Positions 1 through 8,583 are shown, counted from the first letter of the stretch. The stretch is 17,177 nucleotides of DNA from CAZSVI01 sp964610205 (GCA_964610205.1 CAZSVI010000081.1:1-17177), one strand, 5' to 3'. Translations and numbers: made by a program. The notes: generated by a model not told the origin, from the sequence alone.

Positions 1-11
1 TGCTTAGAGCG

Positions 12-41
12 AAAAAGTTTGCAAAAAAAACAAACTTTTTT
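12..41 (-). terminator. AT-rich hairpin terminator downstream of the histidine kinase
   Basis: A perfect 10-bp inverted repeat (AAAAAGTTTG at 12-21, CAAACTTTTT at 31-40) encloses a 9-base loop and ends in a T-run. Both strands have A-runs and T-runs at the edges, so it could work in either direction. On the minus strand it lies about 90 bases past the kinase stop codon, which makes it the likely end of the regulator-kinase transcript. The stem is AT-rich and therefore modest in stability. Confidence 0.6.
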
Positions 42-130
42 AGAGGAATTATATAGCACAAGTGAATGAAAAAAGAGATAACTTCTTCAGTATCAATTCA
101 TCCCAATTACTTTTTTTATTTTATATATTA

Positions 131-1555
131 TTAATTGGATGCGCAAGTCTGCCGCATAGGAAGTTTAACCTTTATCATAGCGCCTTCCGGGGTATTCAAA
201 GCCGTAATGGTTCCATTATGTTTCTCTATAATGCTTTTTGTAATGGCAAGCCCAAGACCGAAATGTCCATGTTTTCCCTTATAGAATCTTGTGAAAAGAT
301 GCTTAAGGTCCTTTTCCGAGAACCCCGGTCCGTCGTCGACTATTGAAAACTCCATGTAATGCGGGTCCGGAATGCATGAGGATAAAACCACATGGCTTTC
401 CGCATAGCGGATACTGTTATCCAAAAGGTTTGTAATTGCCCTTGTAAGTTTTTCTTCATCACCAAAAAGTTTAACTGATTCAGGTTCAAGATGAACAAAA
501 ATCTCTTTTCCCTGTTTTTTAGCAAGGGCTTTCATTCGTATCGTACAGAAATGCAGTAGTTCCTGGAAGTCAAGATACTCCATCTGGTAGGTTTCCTCCA
601 GGGCATCCAGTCGTGTAAGGTACAGGAGGTTTTCAACCAATTGGGTCAGCCGGGTTGTTTCTGACAAGATTACCCGGACAGCTTCTTCATTTTCAACAAC
701 CCCGTATTGAATACCTTCCGCATAGCTTCTGATAGACATAATTGGTGTGCGAAGCTCATGGGAGGCATTCTGCAGAAATGTCTTCTGAGCCGAATCATAA
801 ATCTCCAGCTTTTCGGCCATTACGTTAATATGATTTACCAATTCCTGAATTTCACTGTCGGCGGGAATTTGTATACGGTTACTGAACTGCCGCTCCGACA
901 GGTTTCGTATATGGCTGCACAGCTTTGACAATGGGGTGAATATCTTTTTTGAAAGATATGATGAGACAATAGTTGCAATGACAGCCGCGAAAAGCAGGAT
1001 GGCAAGAAGGATGATATTGATTGTTTTCTGCAGTTCAGCGACTTTTTCAAGGCTTGTGTAAAATATAATCATACTGATATTCACAGGGAATTCAGGTTCA
1101 ATAGAAACCAGGATAGCGGCATATTCATCACCGGCATAGGTGAATGTTATTTCATCACAGCCCTTTTTTTCAGAATCGTCCAGAATGAAGGATACAATAC
1201 CATGTTCAAAAGCTGTGGATTCATCGGTAAATTCCTTATACGGAGTTAACAGGTTCATATCCCTGTCCACAAGGGCCACTTCGGCATTGAATATGGATTT
1301 TGGCTGCCTTATGGCACGGGTTAAAGCAATGTATTGACCGATAAGAAAAATAGATTCTTCGTTTCTGGGAACATGAAATCCGCGCCGGGTTTCTTCCTTC
1401 ACACGAAAGGCAATGTTCCGCAGCTGGTTAAGGGTTTCACGTTCCATATACAGTCGCGCGAAAATATTAAAAGCTACGGCTGTTATCAGCAAAAGAAGCA
1501 GAACGGTAAATACGTTAAAGGCGAATATTTTCTGCTTAAGAGTTTTCCGGAACAT
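131..1555 (-). CDS. two-component sensor histidine kinase (HAMP, HisKA, HATPase_c)
   Basis: A membrane sensor kinase that would autophosphorylate on histidine and pass the phosphate to the response regulator encoded just upstream. Numbered from the chosen start, it has a first membrane segment at about residues 9-31, an extracytoplasmic region of about 145 residues, a second membrane segment near 178-200, a HAMP linker, and a HisKA H-box (SHELRTP) with phospho-acceptor His266. The ATPase domain follows, with an N-box (NLLDNSIRYA), a G1 box (DDGPGF) and a G2 box (GLGLA). I chose the ATG at 1555 because GGAAAG lies 7 bases upstream. A second ATG at 1570 adds five residues but its G-rich site is 13 bases away. 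The start overlaps the regulator's 3' end by about 20 bases, so translation is probably coupled. The sensor region matches no ligand-binding domain I recognise, so the signal is unknown. Confidence 0.93.
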   Translation of the reverse strand: MFRKTLKQKIFAFNVFTVLLLLLITAVAFNIFARLYMERETLNQLRNIAFRVKEETRRGFHVPRNEESIFLIGQYIALTRAIRQPKSIFNAEVALVDRDMNLLTPYKEFTDESTAFEHGIVSFILDDSEKKGCDEITFTYAGDEYAAILVSIEPEFPVNISMIIFYTSLEKVAELQKTINIILLAILLFAAVIATIVSSYLSKKIFTPLSKLCSHIRNLSERQFSNRIQIPADSEIQELVNHINVMAEKLEIYDSAQKTFLQNASHELRTPIMSIRSYAEGIQYGVVENEEAVRVILSETTRLTQLVENLLYLTRLDALEETYQMEYLDFQELLHFCTIRMKALAKKQGKEIFVHLEPESVKLFGDEEKLTRAITNLLDNSIRYAESHVVLSSCIPDPHYMEFSIVDDGPGFSEKDLKHLFTRFYKGKHGHFGLGLAITKSIIEKHNGTITALNTPEGAMIKVKLPMRQTCASN

Positions 1556-2276
1556 AAATTTTCTTTCCATCAGGTTTTATGGTCCCCCTGGTTTCAATTT
1601 TAAAACCAAACCCCCAGACTGTTTCAATTTTAACAGATGAACCGGAATCATCAAGTTTTTTTCTTAAACGCTTTACAGTATCATCCGTTGCCCGGGTTTC
1701 GGTCTTAATTTCAAACCCCCATACCTTGTTTAAAAGTTCTTCGCGGCTCACCGCGTGATTAACATTTTTTACGAGATACAGAAAAAGGTTGAATTCCATA
1801 ACGGTTAAGTTCAGGCTTTTACCCTGGAACACTGCGCTTTTTGTTCCGCTGTCCAGAGTTACGTCTTCAATTTGCAATATTTTTGCTTCAACTTTTCCCA
1901 GGGAATCCAGTTCAATCCTTCTGAAAAGACTATTTACACGGGCTACGAGTTCCAATGGGCCGAATGGCTTGGTAAGGTAGTCGTCGCTTCCTAAAGTCAG
2001 CCCGGTAATTCTGTCTGTTTCGCTGTCCTTGGCGGACACAATGATTATAGGAACATGGCTGATGTTCCTGATTGCGGCGCAAAGAGAATAACCGTCTGTT
2101 TCAGGCATCATGATGTCCAGGATCAGAAGATCGGCAGGCCGTTCACGGAAAGCCTCCAAAAGGGATTGCCCATCGTGAAAGGTTTCCGCGAGAAAGCCTT
2201 CTTTTACCAAAAAAGACTTTATAATATTACATATATTTACCTCGTCATCGGCAATATAAATCAACTTTTTACTCAT
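1536..2276 (-). CDS. OmpR/PhoB-family response regulator
   Basis: A DNA-binding response regulator and cognate partner of the downstream kinase. The receiver domain spans about residues 1-120, with acidic pocket D10/D11, phospho-acceptor Asp54 (in LDIMMP), switch Ser81 and conserved Lys103 (in LTKPF). The C-terminal winged helix of the Trans_reg_C type follows, with the typical VWGFEIKTETRATDDTVKRL and ETVWGFGFKIE stretches. The chosen ATG at 2276 begins MSKKLIYIADDE, normal for the family, with AAGGA 13 bases upstream. An in-frame ATG at 2300 would add eight residues but has no ribosome-binding site. At 246 aa it is slightly long because of a polar C-terminal tail that overlaps the kinase start. 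Its gene faces an exporter operon, and 11-base-phased repeats between them are good candidate binding sites. The family is certain; the target operon is inferred from position. Confidence 0.95.
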   Translation of the reverse strand: MSKKLIYIADDEVNICNIIKSFLVKEGFLAETFHDGQSLLEAFRERPADLLILDIMMPETDGYSLCAAIRNISHVPIIIVSAKDSETDRITGLTLGSDDYLTKPFGPLELVARVNSLFRRIELDSLGKVEAKILQIEDVTLDSGTKSAVFQGKSLNLTVMEFNLFLYLVKNVNHAVSREELLNKVWGFEIKTETRATDDTVKRLRKKLDDSGSSVKIETVWGFGFKIETRGTIKPDGKKIYVPENS

Positions 2277-2318
2277 GAACCGGGCATTATCCTTCCACAT
2301 AATATCATAGCTATACTC

Positions 2319-2324
2319 ATTGTA
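2319..2324 (-). promoter_or_regulatory. possible -10 element for the regulator-kinase operon
   Basis: On the minus strand this reads TACAAT, about 43 bases before the regulator start codon. No convincing -35 element lies 16-18 bases upstream, so the assignment rests on position and a -10 match only. Confidence 0.25.
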
Positions 2325-2359
2325 ACATATTCATAAAACGATTCATTATTCTCTTTCAG

Positions 2360-2391
2360 TTTGCTTCATTTTTGCCGCAATTTTGCCGCAG
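2360..2391. promoter_or_regulatory. three 11-base-phased direct repeats, candidate response-regulator binding site
   Basis: Two copies of TTTTGCCGCA start at 2370 and 2381, exactly 11 bases apart. A weaker copy (TTTGCTTCA from 2360) has its G at 2363, in phase with those at 2374 and 2385. OmpR/PhoB-family regulators typically bind tandem direct repeats with one helical turn of spacing, and this array sits between such a regulator and an exporter operon. It lies about 45-75 bases upstream of the likely exporter transcription start, where an activator would bind. Binding is inferred. Confidence 0.6.
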
Positions 2392-2421
2392 TTTATCGGA
2401 GAATAAAAAAATCCCCTCAGT

Positions 2422-2427
2422 TATAAT
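2422..2427 (+). promoter_or_regulatory. -10 element of the exporter operon promoter
   Basis: A perfect TATAAT lies 60 bases before the adaptor start codon. The sequence 17 bases upstream (GAGAAT at 2399-2404) is a poor -35 element. A good -10 with a poor -35 and phased repeats just upstream is typical of an activator-dependent promoter. Confidence 0.5.
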
Positions 2428-2486
2428 GAATATCAGAAATAATGTACTGCATATGAGTAACATAGTGATTAATGGAGGAAGCAGAC

Positions 2487-4400
2487 ATGAAACGGAAAAA
2501 AAGATGGTGGTTGATACCGGTTTTAATTCCTGTTATCCTGATTGCGGTTTTTTTCGGCTGGAGGATATTAAGGGGGCGTACAGTACAGGCATCCGCGGGG
2601 TTATTGCAGCAACGTACCGCCACCGTTCAGCGGGGAACGCTGGAGATATCATTATCCGGATCAGGATCGGTTTATCCTGTCATACGGAAAAATCTGAAGG
2701 TTGAGGTAGACGGAACCGTAAATGAAATCTTTATGGAAGAAGGGCAGGCTGTCCAGGCGGGGGATGTTCTTCTGACGCTGAATAAGTATGATACCGACAT
2801 TTCCGCCAGGAAGCTCGACAACACATTAAGACAAAAGGAATTGGCCTATCAGACGGAGCTGGAAAAAATACAGGAAATGACTATAGAAGCGCCAATCAGC
2901 GGAGAAATCGAAAACCTTTCGATAAAAACCGGGGATCAAGTGAACAATGGTACCGTCCTCTTAACCATAACCGATAAGACTACCCTATATGCAAAAGTAA
3001 GGTTTGAAAACGCTTTGGCCGAAGAACTTCAAAACAGCCGGGTTTTAATGCATATTCCCGAGTATATGACAACTCTTCCCGCTCAAATCATCGATGTCCG
3101 GCAAAATGCCGGTTATACGGACGCAACTGTACTTGTGGAGAATCCGGGAGTTCTGAAGCCGGGAATAGAAGTATGGTCTGAAGCTCAGGAAAGCGAAGGC
3201 AGCCTGAAAAGCACAACAGGTTCTCTTGAATGGTACAGTCAGGAGACAGTAAAGGCAAAAACAGCCGGTATTGTTGAGACATTAAATGTGGCAGAGGGTC
3301 AAGGCATTGAAGAAGGAATGTCTATTATAACCCTGTATAACCAGGATTCGGAGGTAAACCTCGAAAACGTGAGACTGCAGGTCGAGGAAGCCAAATACAA
3401 TATTGAGCAATCCATGATTGACACGAATAAATATATGGTTACGGCGCCAATGGACGGATATATCATTTCGGTTTCCGAGCTCCTGGAAGGTGAGTCGGTT
3501 AAAGAAGGCGCTGCCGTAGCGGTGCTTCTCAATATGGATGAAATGGAATTTACAATCAGTATTGATGAACTTGATGTAAACAAGGTAGAACCGGGGCAGC
3601 GGGTTATTGTTACGGCGGACGCCATTGAAGATTCAATTCAAAACCCTATTATCGGTGAAGTGAAAACAGTTGCGCTGGAGGGGAATACGCAAAACGGTGT
3701 GACAAGCTATCCTGTTACCATTGTTGTTCCCGGCAGAGAAGGATTAAGAGTGGGTATGAATGTAGACGCCAAAATAGAGGTTGCAAAGCAGGAAAATACC
3801 CTGATGGTTCCTTTGGAGGCTTTACAGAAACGCGGAGATACATATATGGTTTGGGTTAAGAGAGAAGGAGCGGCGCAAGGAGCCATAGGAGAACCAAGAG
3901 GGAATAATGACGGTGGGAACACCGACGCGGCGGAGCAGCCGGGTGATGAAAACAGAGCCGGACAAACCTCCGGAGACCGGAACAGTCAGGGATTTGGAAA
4001 TATGACCGATGAACAGCGGTCCGAACTCCGTCAGAGAATGCAGGAACAAATGGGAGATGAAGGAGAAGCCATTCAAGGGCGGACAGGGGATGCTTCAACA
4101 TACACAGGGCGTGCGGCATCAGATATACGGGAAGAAACAAGCGGAATCCAATCGGTAGTATCTTCCGGCAATTATTATGAAGGAGCCGTATTGGTTCCGG
4201 TAGAAACCGGTATATACAATGAATCCTATATGGAGATTACAGGCGGACTAAATGAAGGGGAAACGGTTGTACTGCCGCAGCAGGTTTCGAATACCGCAAC
4301 AGGAACATCACAGGGTAATATGCCTTTTGGGATGGATCTGCCGATAGGCGGTTTTGGCGGAGTCAGTAACAATCCTGCCCAGGGGGTCAGAATGAGATGA
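2487..4400 (+). CDS. MacA/HlyD-like periplasmic-adaptor-type subunit of an ABC exporter
   Basis: A membrane-fusion-type adaptor anchored by one N-terminal membrane segment (residues about 7-26) and expected to work outside the membrane with the ABC ATPase and permease encoded next. Two lipoyl/hairpin/barrel sets can be read in tandem. The first is at about 70-210, with paired halves DGTVNEIFMEEGQAV and APISGEIENLSIKTGDQV. The second is at about 255-382, with KTAGIVETLNVAEGQGI and APMDGYIISVSELLEGESV. The membrane-proximal domain is split by a Gly/Gln/Asp/Arg-rich insert at about 455-550, after which it resumes (LVPVETGIYNESYMEITGGL). At 637 aa it is well above the roughly 370-450 aa usual for MacA-type adaptors, owing to the second set and the insert. 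The ATG at 2487 follows GGAGGA by 7 bases; the ATG at 2472 lies within that site and is unlikely. The stop codon overlaps the ATPase start (ATGA). The substrate is unknown. Confidence 0.9.
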   Translation: MKRKKRWWLIPVLIPVILIAVFFGWRILRGRTVQASAGLLQQRTATVQRGTLEISLSGSGSVYPVIRKNLKVEVDGTVNEIFMEEGQAVQAGDVLLTLNKYDTDISARKLDNTLRQKELAYQTELEKIQEMTIEAPISGEIENLSIKTGDQVNNGTVLLTITDKTTLYAKVRFENALAEELQNSRVLMHIPEYMTTLPAQIIDVRQNAGYTDATVLVENPGVLKPGIEVWSEAQESEGSLKSTTGSLEWYSQETVKAKTAGIVETLNVAEGQGIEEGMSIITLYNQDSEVNLENVRLQVEEAKYNIEQSMIDTNKYMVTAPMDGYIISVSELLEGESVKEGAAVAVLLNMDEMEFTISIDELDVNKVEPGQRVIVTADAIEDSIQNPIIGEVKTVALEGNTQNGVTSYPVTIVVPGREGLRVGMNVDAKIEVAKQENTLMVPLEALQKRGDTYMVWVKREGAAQGAIGEPRGNNDGGNTDAAEQPGDENRAGQTSGDRNSQGFGNMTDEQRSELRQRMQEQMGDEGEAIQGRTGDASTYTGRAASDIREETSGIQSVVSSGNYYEGAVLVPVETGIYNESYMEITGGLNEGETVVLPQQVSNTATGTSQGNMPFGMDLPIGGFGGVSNNPAQGVRMR

Positions 4401-5074
4401 TACGAACCGAACTACTGACAAAACACTATTTTATGGGTGATATCACTGTAAAGGCACTTGAAAATGTAACATTACATATTCCCCCTCATTCTTTTGTTGC
4501 CATTGTCGGGCCGTCAGGTTCAGGAAAGTCAACCCTGATGAATCTGCTGGGCTGCCTGGATACCCCTACAATAGGAACATATAAGCTGGATGGTATTGAG
4601 GTCAGCACATTAAACGATAACCGGCTGGCCGAAATCCGTAATAAAAAGATTGGCTTTATTTTTCAAGGGTTTAATCTTGTTACGAAATTAACCGCACTTG
4701 AGAATGTGGAACTTCCGATGATCTATTCCGGAGTTTCTTCCAGGGAAAGGCGCAACAGGGCACGGCAGGCTCTGGAGAGTGTCGGGCTTGGAGACAGGGC
4801 CGGTCACATCCCTTCGGAGTTGTCCGGAGGACAGCAGCAGCGCGTGGCCATTGCCCGGGCACTCGTAACAAGGCCGCCTATTATCATGGCCGATGAGCCT
4901 ACAGGGAACCTGGATTCCCATTCAGGGCATGAGATAATGGATATATTTAAGGAACTCCACCATCAGGGCAATACCATTGTACTGATTACCCATGATGACC
5001 GTATTGCCTTTCAGGCAAAACGGATTGTCCGGATTCTGGACGGCGGTATCATGGAAGACAGGGAGGTGGTGTAG
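4397..5074 (+). CDS. MacB/LolD-type ABC transporter ATPase
   Basis: The cytoplasmic ATP-hydrolysing subunit of the exporter. It has all the expected motifs: Walker A GPSGSGKST (residues 38-46), Q-loop in FIFQGFNL, signature LSGGQQQR (from 142), Walker B IIMADEP with catalytic Glu, D-loop after GNLDS, and H-loop THDD. At 225 aa it has the family's usual length and lacks a fused permease domain, so it corresponds to the split Gram-positive arrangement. Its start overlaps the adaptor stop by four bases (ATGA), and the permease begins one base after its stop, so the three subunits are almost certainly translated together. Members of this family drive mechanical efflux of peptides, antibiotics or lipophilic molecules. 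Nothing visible here fixes the substrate. Confidence 0.96.
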   Translation: MIRTELLTKHYFMGDITVKALENVTLHIPPHSFVAIVGPSGSGKSTLMNLLGCLDTPTIGTYKLDGIEVSTLNDNRLAEIRNKKIGFIFQGFNLVTKLTALENVELPMIYSGVSSRERRNRARQALESVGLGDRAGHIPSELSGGQQQRVAIARALVTRPPIIMADEPTGNLDSHSGHEIMDIFKELHHQGNTIVLITHDDRIAFQAKRIVRILDGGIMEDREVV

Positions 5075-5075
5075 T

Positions 5076-6251
5076 ATGGGAATATGGCAGGCCTACCGTA
5101 TGGCGGTTAAAAGCATTATGGCAAACAAAGTGAGGTCTTTTTTAACCATGCTTGGGGTCATTATCGGCGTGGCCGCCGTTATCACTGCGGTTGCATTTGC
5201 CCAGGGCAGTACAAAGCAGATTACGGATAGTATATCCGCTCTGGGTACCGAACTGATTACCCTGAACATATACAGCAGGAATACGAACAGAGATGTCACA
5301 TGGGAGGATTTAAACAAATTTTCGATTGAAAACAGTTCGATAATCGCAGCTATGGCTCCGCAGGTTACAGGCAGTCTGACGGTAAGGGCGGGCCGCGAAA
5401 GTTTAAGTACAACCATCAGGGGAACAACATATGACTACTCTGTCATTAATAGTCAGGATGTTGCCTATGGACGGTATATTCTTGATATTGACAGTGATTT
5501 GAGGCAAAAGGTTGCGGTCATAGGTTCCAGAATTCAGGATACCCTTTTTAAAGACGATGACCCGCTCGGAAAAACAATAAAAATGAATAATCAGATATTT
5601 ACCATTGTTGGGGTTCTGGAGGAACTTGAGGATGGAGCGGAAGGTTCAAAGGACGATCAGATCATTATTCCCGTTGTAACAGCCCAGAGATTAATGAGAA
5701 ACGCTGTCATCGGAAATTACACTTTTTTAGCGTCTTCCGCAGATCAGGTTGCATTGGCAATGGAAAAGATATCAGAGTATCTGGTCGGGATATATGGAAG
5801 CGAAAACATGTTCCGTATAAGAAATTCCGCTCAAATGCTGGACACACTTGATTCTATTACAGGAATCATGATGACGGTTCTGGGCGGAATTGCCGCCATA
5901 TCACTATTGGTTGGCGGAATTGGCATAATGAATATAATGCTGGTTTCAGTTACAGAGAGGACAAGGGAAATCGGTATTCGAAAAGCCATTGGCGCAAAAC
6001 GAAGAAATATAATGACACAGTTTTTGATAGAGGCTTTGATTGTTACGGGTATGGGAGGCGTTGCGGGGCTGTTGTTAGGTGTGGGCGCCATCTGGATAAT
6101 AGGAAAAACAGGGCTTGTTGCGGCAGTCTATTCCCCCGTCTGGATGCTGGTGTCCTTTGGCATATCCTTATTGGTCGGGGTAACCTTTGGGATATTTCCG
6201 GCCAGCAAAGCATCCGGGCTTAATCCCATTGCCGCGCTTAGACATGAATAG
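5076..6251 (+). CDS. MacB/FtsX-family ABC transporter permease
   Basis: The membrane subunit of the exporter. It has the four-helix MacB layout: one N-terminal membrane segment (about residues 24-44, TMLGVIIGVAAVITAV), a large extracytoplasmic MacB_PCD-type domain (about 45-260), then three C-terminal segments (about 265-290, 320-343 and 355-380) forming the FtsX domain. The loop TERTREIGIRKAIGAKRRNI and the ending ASGLNPIAALRHE are typical. The ATG at 5076 follows GGAGG by 9 bases and gives 391 aa, the normal length. A longer reading from 4992 would run inside the ATPase gene and has no ribosome-binding site. It pairs with the ATPase encoded one base upstream and the adaptor before that. Confidence 0.95.
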   Translation: MGIWQAYRMAVKSIMANKVRSFLTMLGVIIGVAAVITAVAFAQGSTKQITDSISALGTELITLNIYSRNTNRDVTWEDLNKFSIENSSIIAAMAPQVTGSLTVRAGRESLSTTIRGTTYDYSVINSQDVAYGRYILDIDSDLRQKVAVIGSRIQDTLFKDDDPLGKTIKMNNQIFTIVGVLEELEDGAEGSKDDQIIIPVVTAQRLMRNAVIGNYTFLASSADQVALAMEKISEYLVGIYGSENMFRIRNSAQMLDTLDSITGIMMTVLGGIAAISLLVGGIGIMNIMLVSVTERTREIGIRKAIGAKRRNIMTQFLIEALIVTGMGGVAGLLLGVGAIWIIGKTGLVAAVYSPVWMLVSFGISLLVGVTFGIFPASKASGLNPIAALRHE

Positions 6252-6270
6252 CATACAAGGAGGTTTTAAA

Positions 6271-8562
6271 GTGAAGCGTTTAAGTTTATTTATTTTGACT
6301 ATCGTAATGTTTATTTCAGTTTTCAGCCCAATTGCAGCCTCAGGATTGGATGATCCTGCTGTTTCGGTGTACATCAAAAGCCTGAATGTGGTGAATTCTC
6401 TCGGAATTATGTCCGGTAATGAAAGCGGAGATATGGAACCGGACAGACTCATGACACGTGAAGAATTCGCAAAGGTGATCCTAACTGTTTCCGGGCAGGA
6501 AAACAAAGCCTCCCTATATCAAACAGGCAGCCTTTTTCCGGATGTATCAATCCACCGCTGGTCAAACGGGTATATCGGTGCGGCGGTGGCTTTGGGATAT
6601 CTTTCAGGTATGCCCGACGGATTGTTTCATCCAGCGGAACCTGTGACCTTTTCACGGGCTGCTGTAACCATAGGCGGGCTTTTAGGATACGGTGACAGTG
6701 ATTTGAAGGGAAGCTGGCCATACAATTATTTGGATCTTCTTGAGAATCTGGAAATATTGAAAGGTATTTTGTATAAACCTGAAGACTATATCACCCGAAA
6801 GGAAATGGCCGTTATTCTGGAACGCCTTCTGGACACCGAAATGCGAAATGAATCGGGTTGCTTCCTTGAAGGAACGGGATTATTCCAGGATATAATCGTT
6901 CTTGAAAACGGAAACTTCCGGACTGATTTGGACAGGCGCAGAATCTTAACGGATAAAGGTGTTTTTTATCTGAAAGAAGGAATTAATATACCGGATTTAG
7001 GTTCAAGTTTCATCATCAGGTCGGACAAGGGAATCATTCAGGCCGTGTCCGGCCGGGATATTACGTATAATCAGTACTCTGTCAAGGGTATATCGCAGGG
7101 CTTCATCCTTTTGAATGACAAAGGAAGCCTGCAGCTTCCAAAGGGCATTCCCTATTATTACAACGGACAGGAAGTTGAGGTTGGGTCCGTAACAGCCCTG
7201 CTGAACGCATATTCATCGATTATAATCGCATCAAATAATGAAGAAAACCTATACGGAATCATTTATGATCCGGTTTATTCACAACCGAAGATTATCACCC
7301 AGGAAATGACCGGCGATATGCTGGAAAGGTTGTATGCGAACAAGTTACTGGACAGGGAAGGGAGAAGTATCCGTCCCTCCCAGCTTGAAGTAAACGATGT
7401 GGTTTATGAAATAAGCGATATATGGAAACGGTTCGGTTACGTAAAGGTGATTGCCGATCAGGTAGTGGGTGATATTACGGCGATTTTACCGAATAAAATT
7501 GCCCCCGCTTCTGTTCGGATTGAGGGCAGCTTATATGAACTGGATGGGTCGTTTCCCATAAGGAAGATTGACGGCACGGGAACTATTGAAGCCGGCCAGA
7601 CAGTAACACTTCTTCTTGGAGAAAACGGAAAGGCCGTGGACATTATTTTAAGCGGAACAGGCGCAAATGACCATTATGCTATTGTCCTGCACAGCTATAG
7701 CGAGGTTTCAAGAAAGAGCGAAGACTACGGAAAAACAATGTATTTTGTAAACCTTCTCCACACCGACGGCAGTATAAAAACTTATTTTACAAAATATGAT
7801 TCCGGAGCATTACAGGGTGATCTGGTGACGTTTACAATTGCGGAGGCCGGGGAGGAATTTGATACCGTAAGTCTTGTTGAGGTAAACACTATTGAACAAA
7901 AGGTGCGCGAGGTGCTAAAAGATGAGCGGAAGCTTGACGAGTCCTATGTGTCGGACAATGTCATTATATTTAATATGATTCATAATGTATACGGACGTAA
8001 CAGCGACGCTTCGATCCTTAAATGGTCGGATCTGCCTTCCGGAAAGCTGGAGGCCTCAAAAGTAAGGTATATTCACAAAACAGGGGATTTTCAGGATATT
8101 GATGTGCTTTTTTTGGATAATGTACTGGATGAGGGCATTCAATACGGATTAATAACGGATATCAAACTAAGCTATATGGGAAATGATATTCAGCAGAACA
8201 TTACCATGCTCATAGGCGGAACTCAATACACCTATGTAACCACACCGGTTATCGGAGCCTCTGCCGGAGGTGTGCTCAGGCTGAGGATGAGCGGCGGCGG
8301 TATCCTGTCAATAGAGCGTATCATGAATCCTTATACGACAACCTCCAATATTCAGGCCGCAGACACCTCCAGAATCCGGGTCAATAACACCACCTACGGT
8401 TTTCACAGGGATCTTGCGGTGTATAAATTGAACACCGGAAACAAGTGGGAAAGGGTTGGCATCTCACAATTATCAAAAGGAGAAAGCGAGGGTATTGTTA
8501 CCCTGTACCTGGATAAAGCTCCTGCTTATGGCGGAAAAGTAGTAATGGTGCTGATTCATTGA
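6271..8562 (+). CDS. secreted S-layer-homology (SLH) domain protein
   Basis: A probable cell-wall-attached protein of 763 aa. A signal peptide is visible (VKRLSLFILTIVMFISVF, ending near AAS at residue 24). Three SLH-like modules follow at about 26-75, 88-140 and 145-190; the second is clearest (FPDVSIHRWSNGYIGAAVALG, with the GMPDGLFHPAEPVTFSRAA turn). SLH modules bind secondary cell-wall polymers. Residues from about 200 to the end are rich in beta-like, hydrophobic-alternating sequence and match no domain I recognise; no catalytic motif, LPXTG signal or C-terminal membrane segment is seen. I chose the GTG at 6271 because AAGGAGG lies 7 bases upstream and the signal peptide starts there. 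It is 19 bases after the permease stop and no terminator intervenes, so it probably belongs to the exporter operon. Its function is unknown. Confidence 0.85.
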   Translation: MKRLSLFILTIVMFISVFSPIAASGLDDPAVSVYIKSLNVVNSLGIMSGNESGDMEPDRLMTREEFAKVILTVSGQENKASLYQTGSLFPDVSIHRWSNGYIGAAVALGYLSGMPDGLFHPAEPVTFSRAAVTIGGLLGYGDSDLKGSWPYNYLDLLENLEILKGILYKPEDYITRKEMAVILERLLDTEMRNESGCFLEGTGLFQDIIVLENGNFRTDLDRRRILTDKGVFYLKEGINIPDLGSSFIIRSDKGIIQAVSGRDITYNQYSVKGISQGFILLNDKGSLQLPKGIPYYYNGQEVEVGSVTALLNAYSSIIIASNNEENLYGIIYDPVYSQPKIITQEMTGDMLERLYANKLLDREGRSIRPSQLEVNDVVYEISDIWKRFGYVKVIADQVVGDITAILPNKIAPASVRIEGSLYELDGSFPIRKIDGTGTIEAGQTVTLLLGENGKAVDIILSGTGANDHYAIVLHSYSEVSRKSEDYGKTMYFVNLLHTDGSIKTYFTKYDSGALQGDLVTFTIAEAGEEFDTVSLVEVNTIEQKVREVLKDERKLDESYVSDNVIIFNMIHNVYGRNSDASILKWSDLPSGKLEASKVRYIHKTGDFQDIDVLFLDNVLDEGIQYGLITDIKLSYMGNDIQQNITMLIGGTQYTYVTTPVIGASAGGVLRLRMSGGGILSIERIMNPYTTTSNIQAADTSRIRVNNTTYGFHRDLAVYKLNTGNKWERVGISQLSKGESEGIVTLYLDKAPAYGGKVVMVLIH

Positions 8563-8565
8563 TGT

Positions 8566-8583
8566 TCCGGACATTCGTCCGGA
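8566..8583 (+). repeat. short hairpin after the SLH gene
   Basis: TCCGGAC and GTCCGGA form a perfect 7-bp stem around the loop ATTC, starting four bases past the stop codon. No T-run follows, so on its own it is not a canonical terminator. It may protect the operon mRNA 3' end or assist the terminator about 35 bases further on. Confidence 0.6.

Noticed and set aside
62..346. Plus-strand reading frame with an apparent hydrophobic N-terminus
   Set aside because: Most of it is opposite the histidine-kinase C-terminus, there is no good ribosome-binding site, and the hydrophobic start comes from an AT-rich stretch.
4992..5075. Longer N-terminus for the permease
   Set aside because: The extension lies inside the ATPase gene in another frame, has no ribosome-binding site, and the family normally begins at the sequence starting at 5076.
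6187..6270. Longer N-terminus for the SLH protein
   Set aside because: It overlaps the permease gene and would put 28 residues before a clear signal peptide; the GTG at 6271 has an ideal AAGGAGG.
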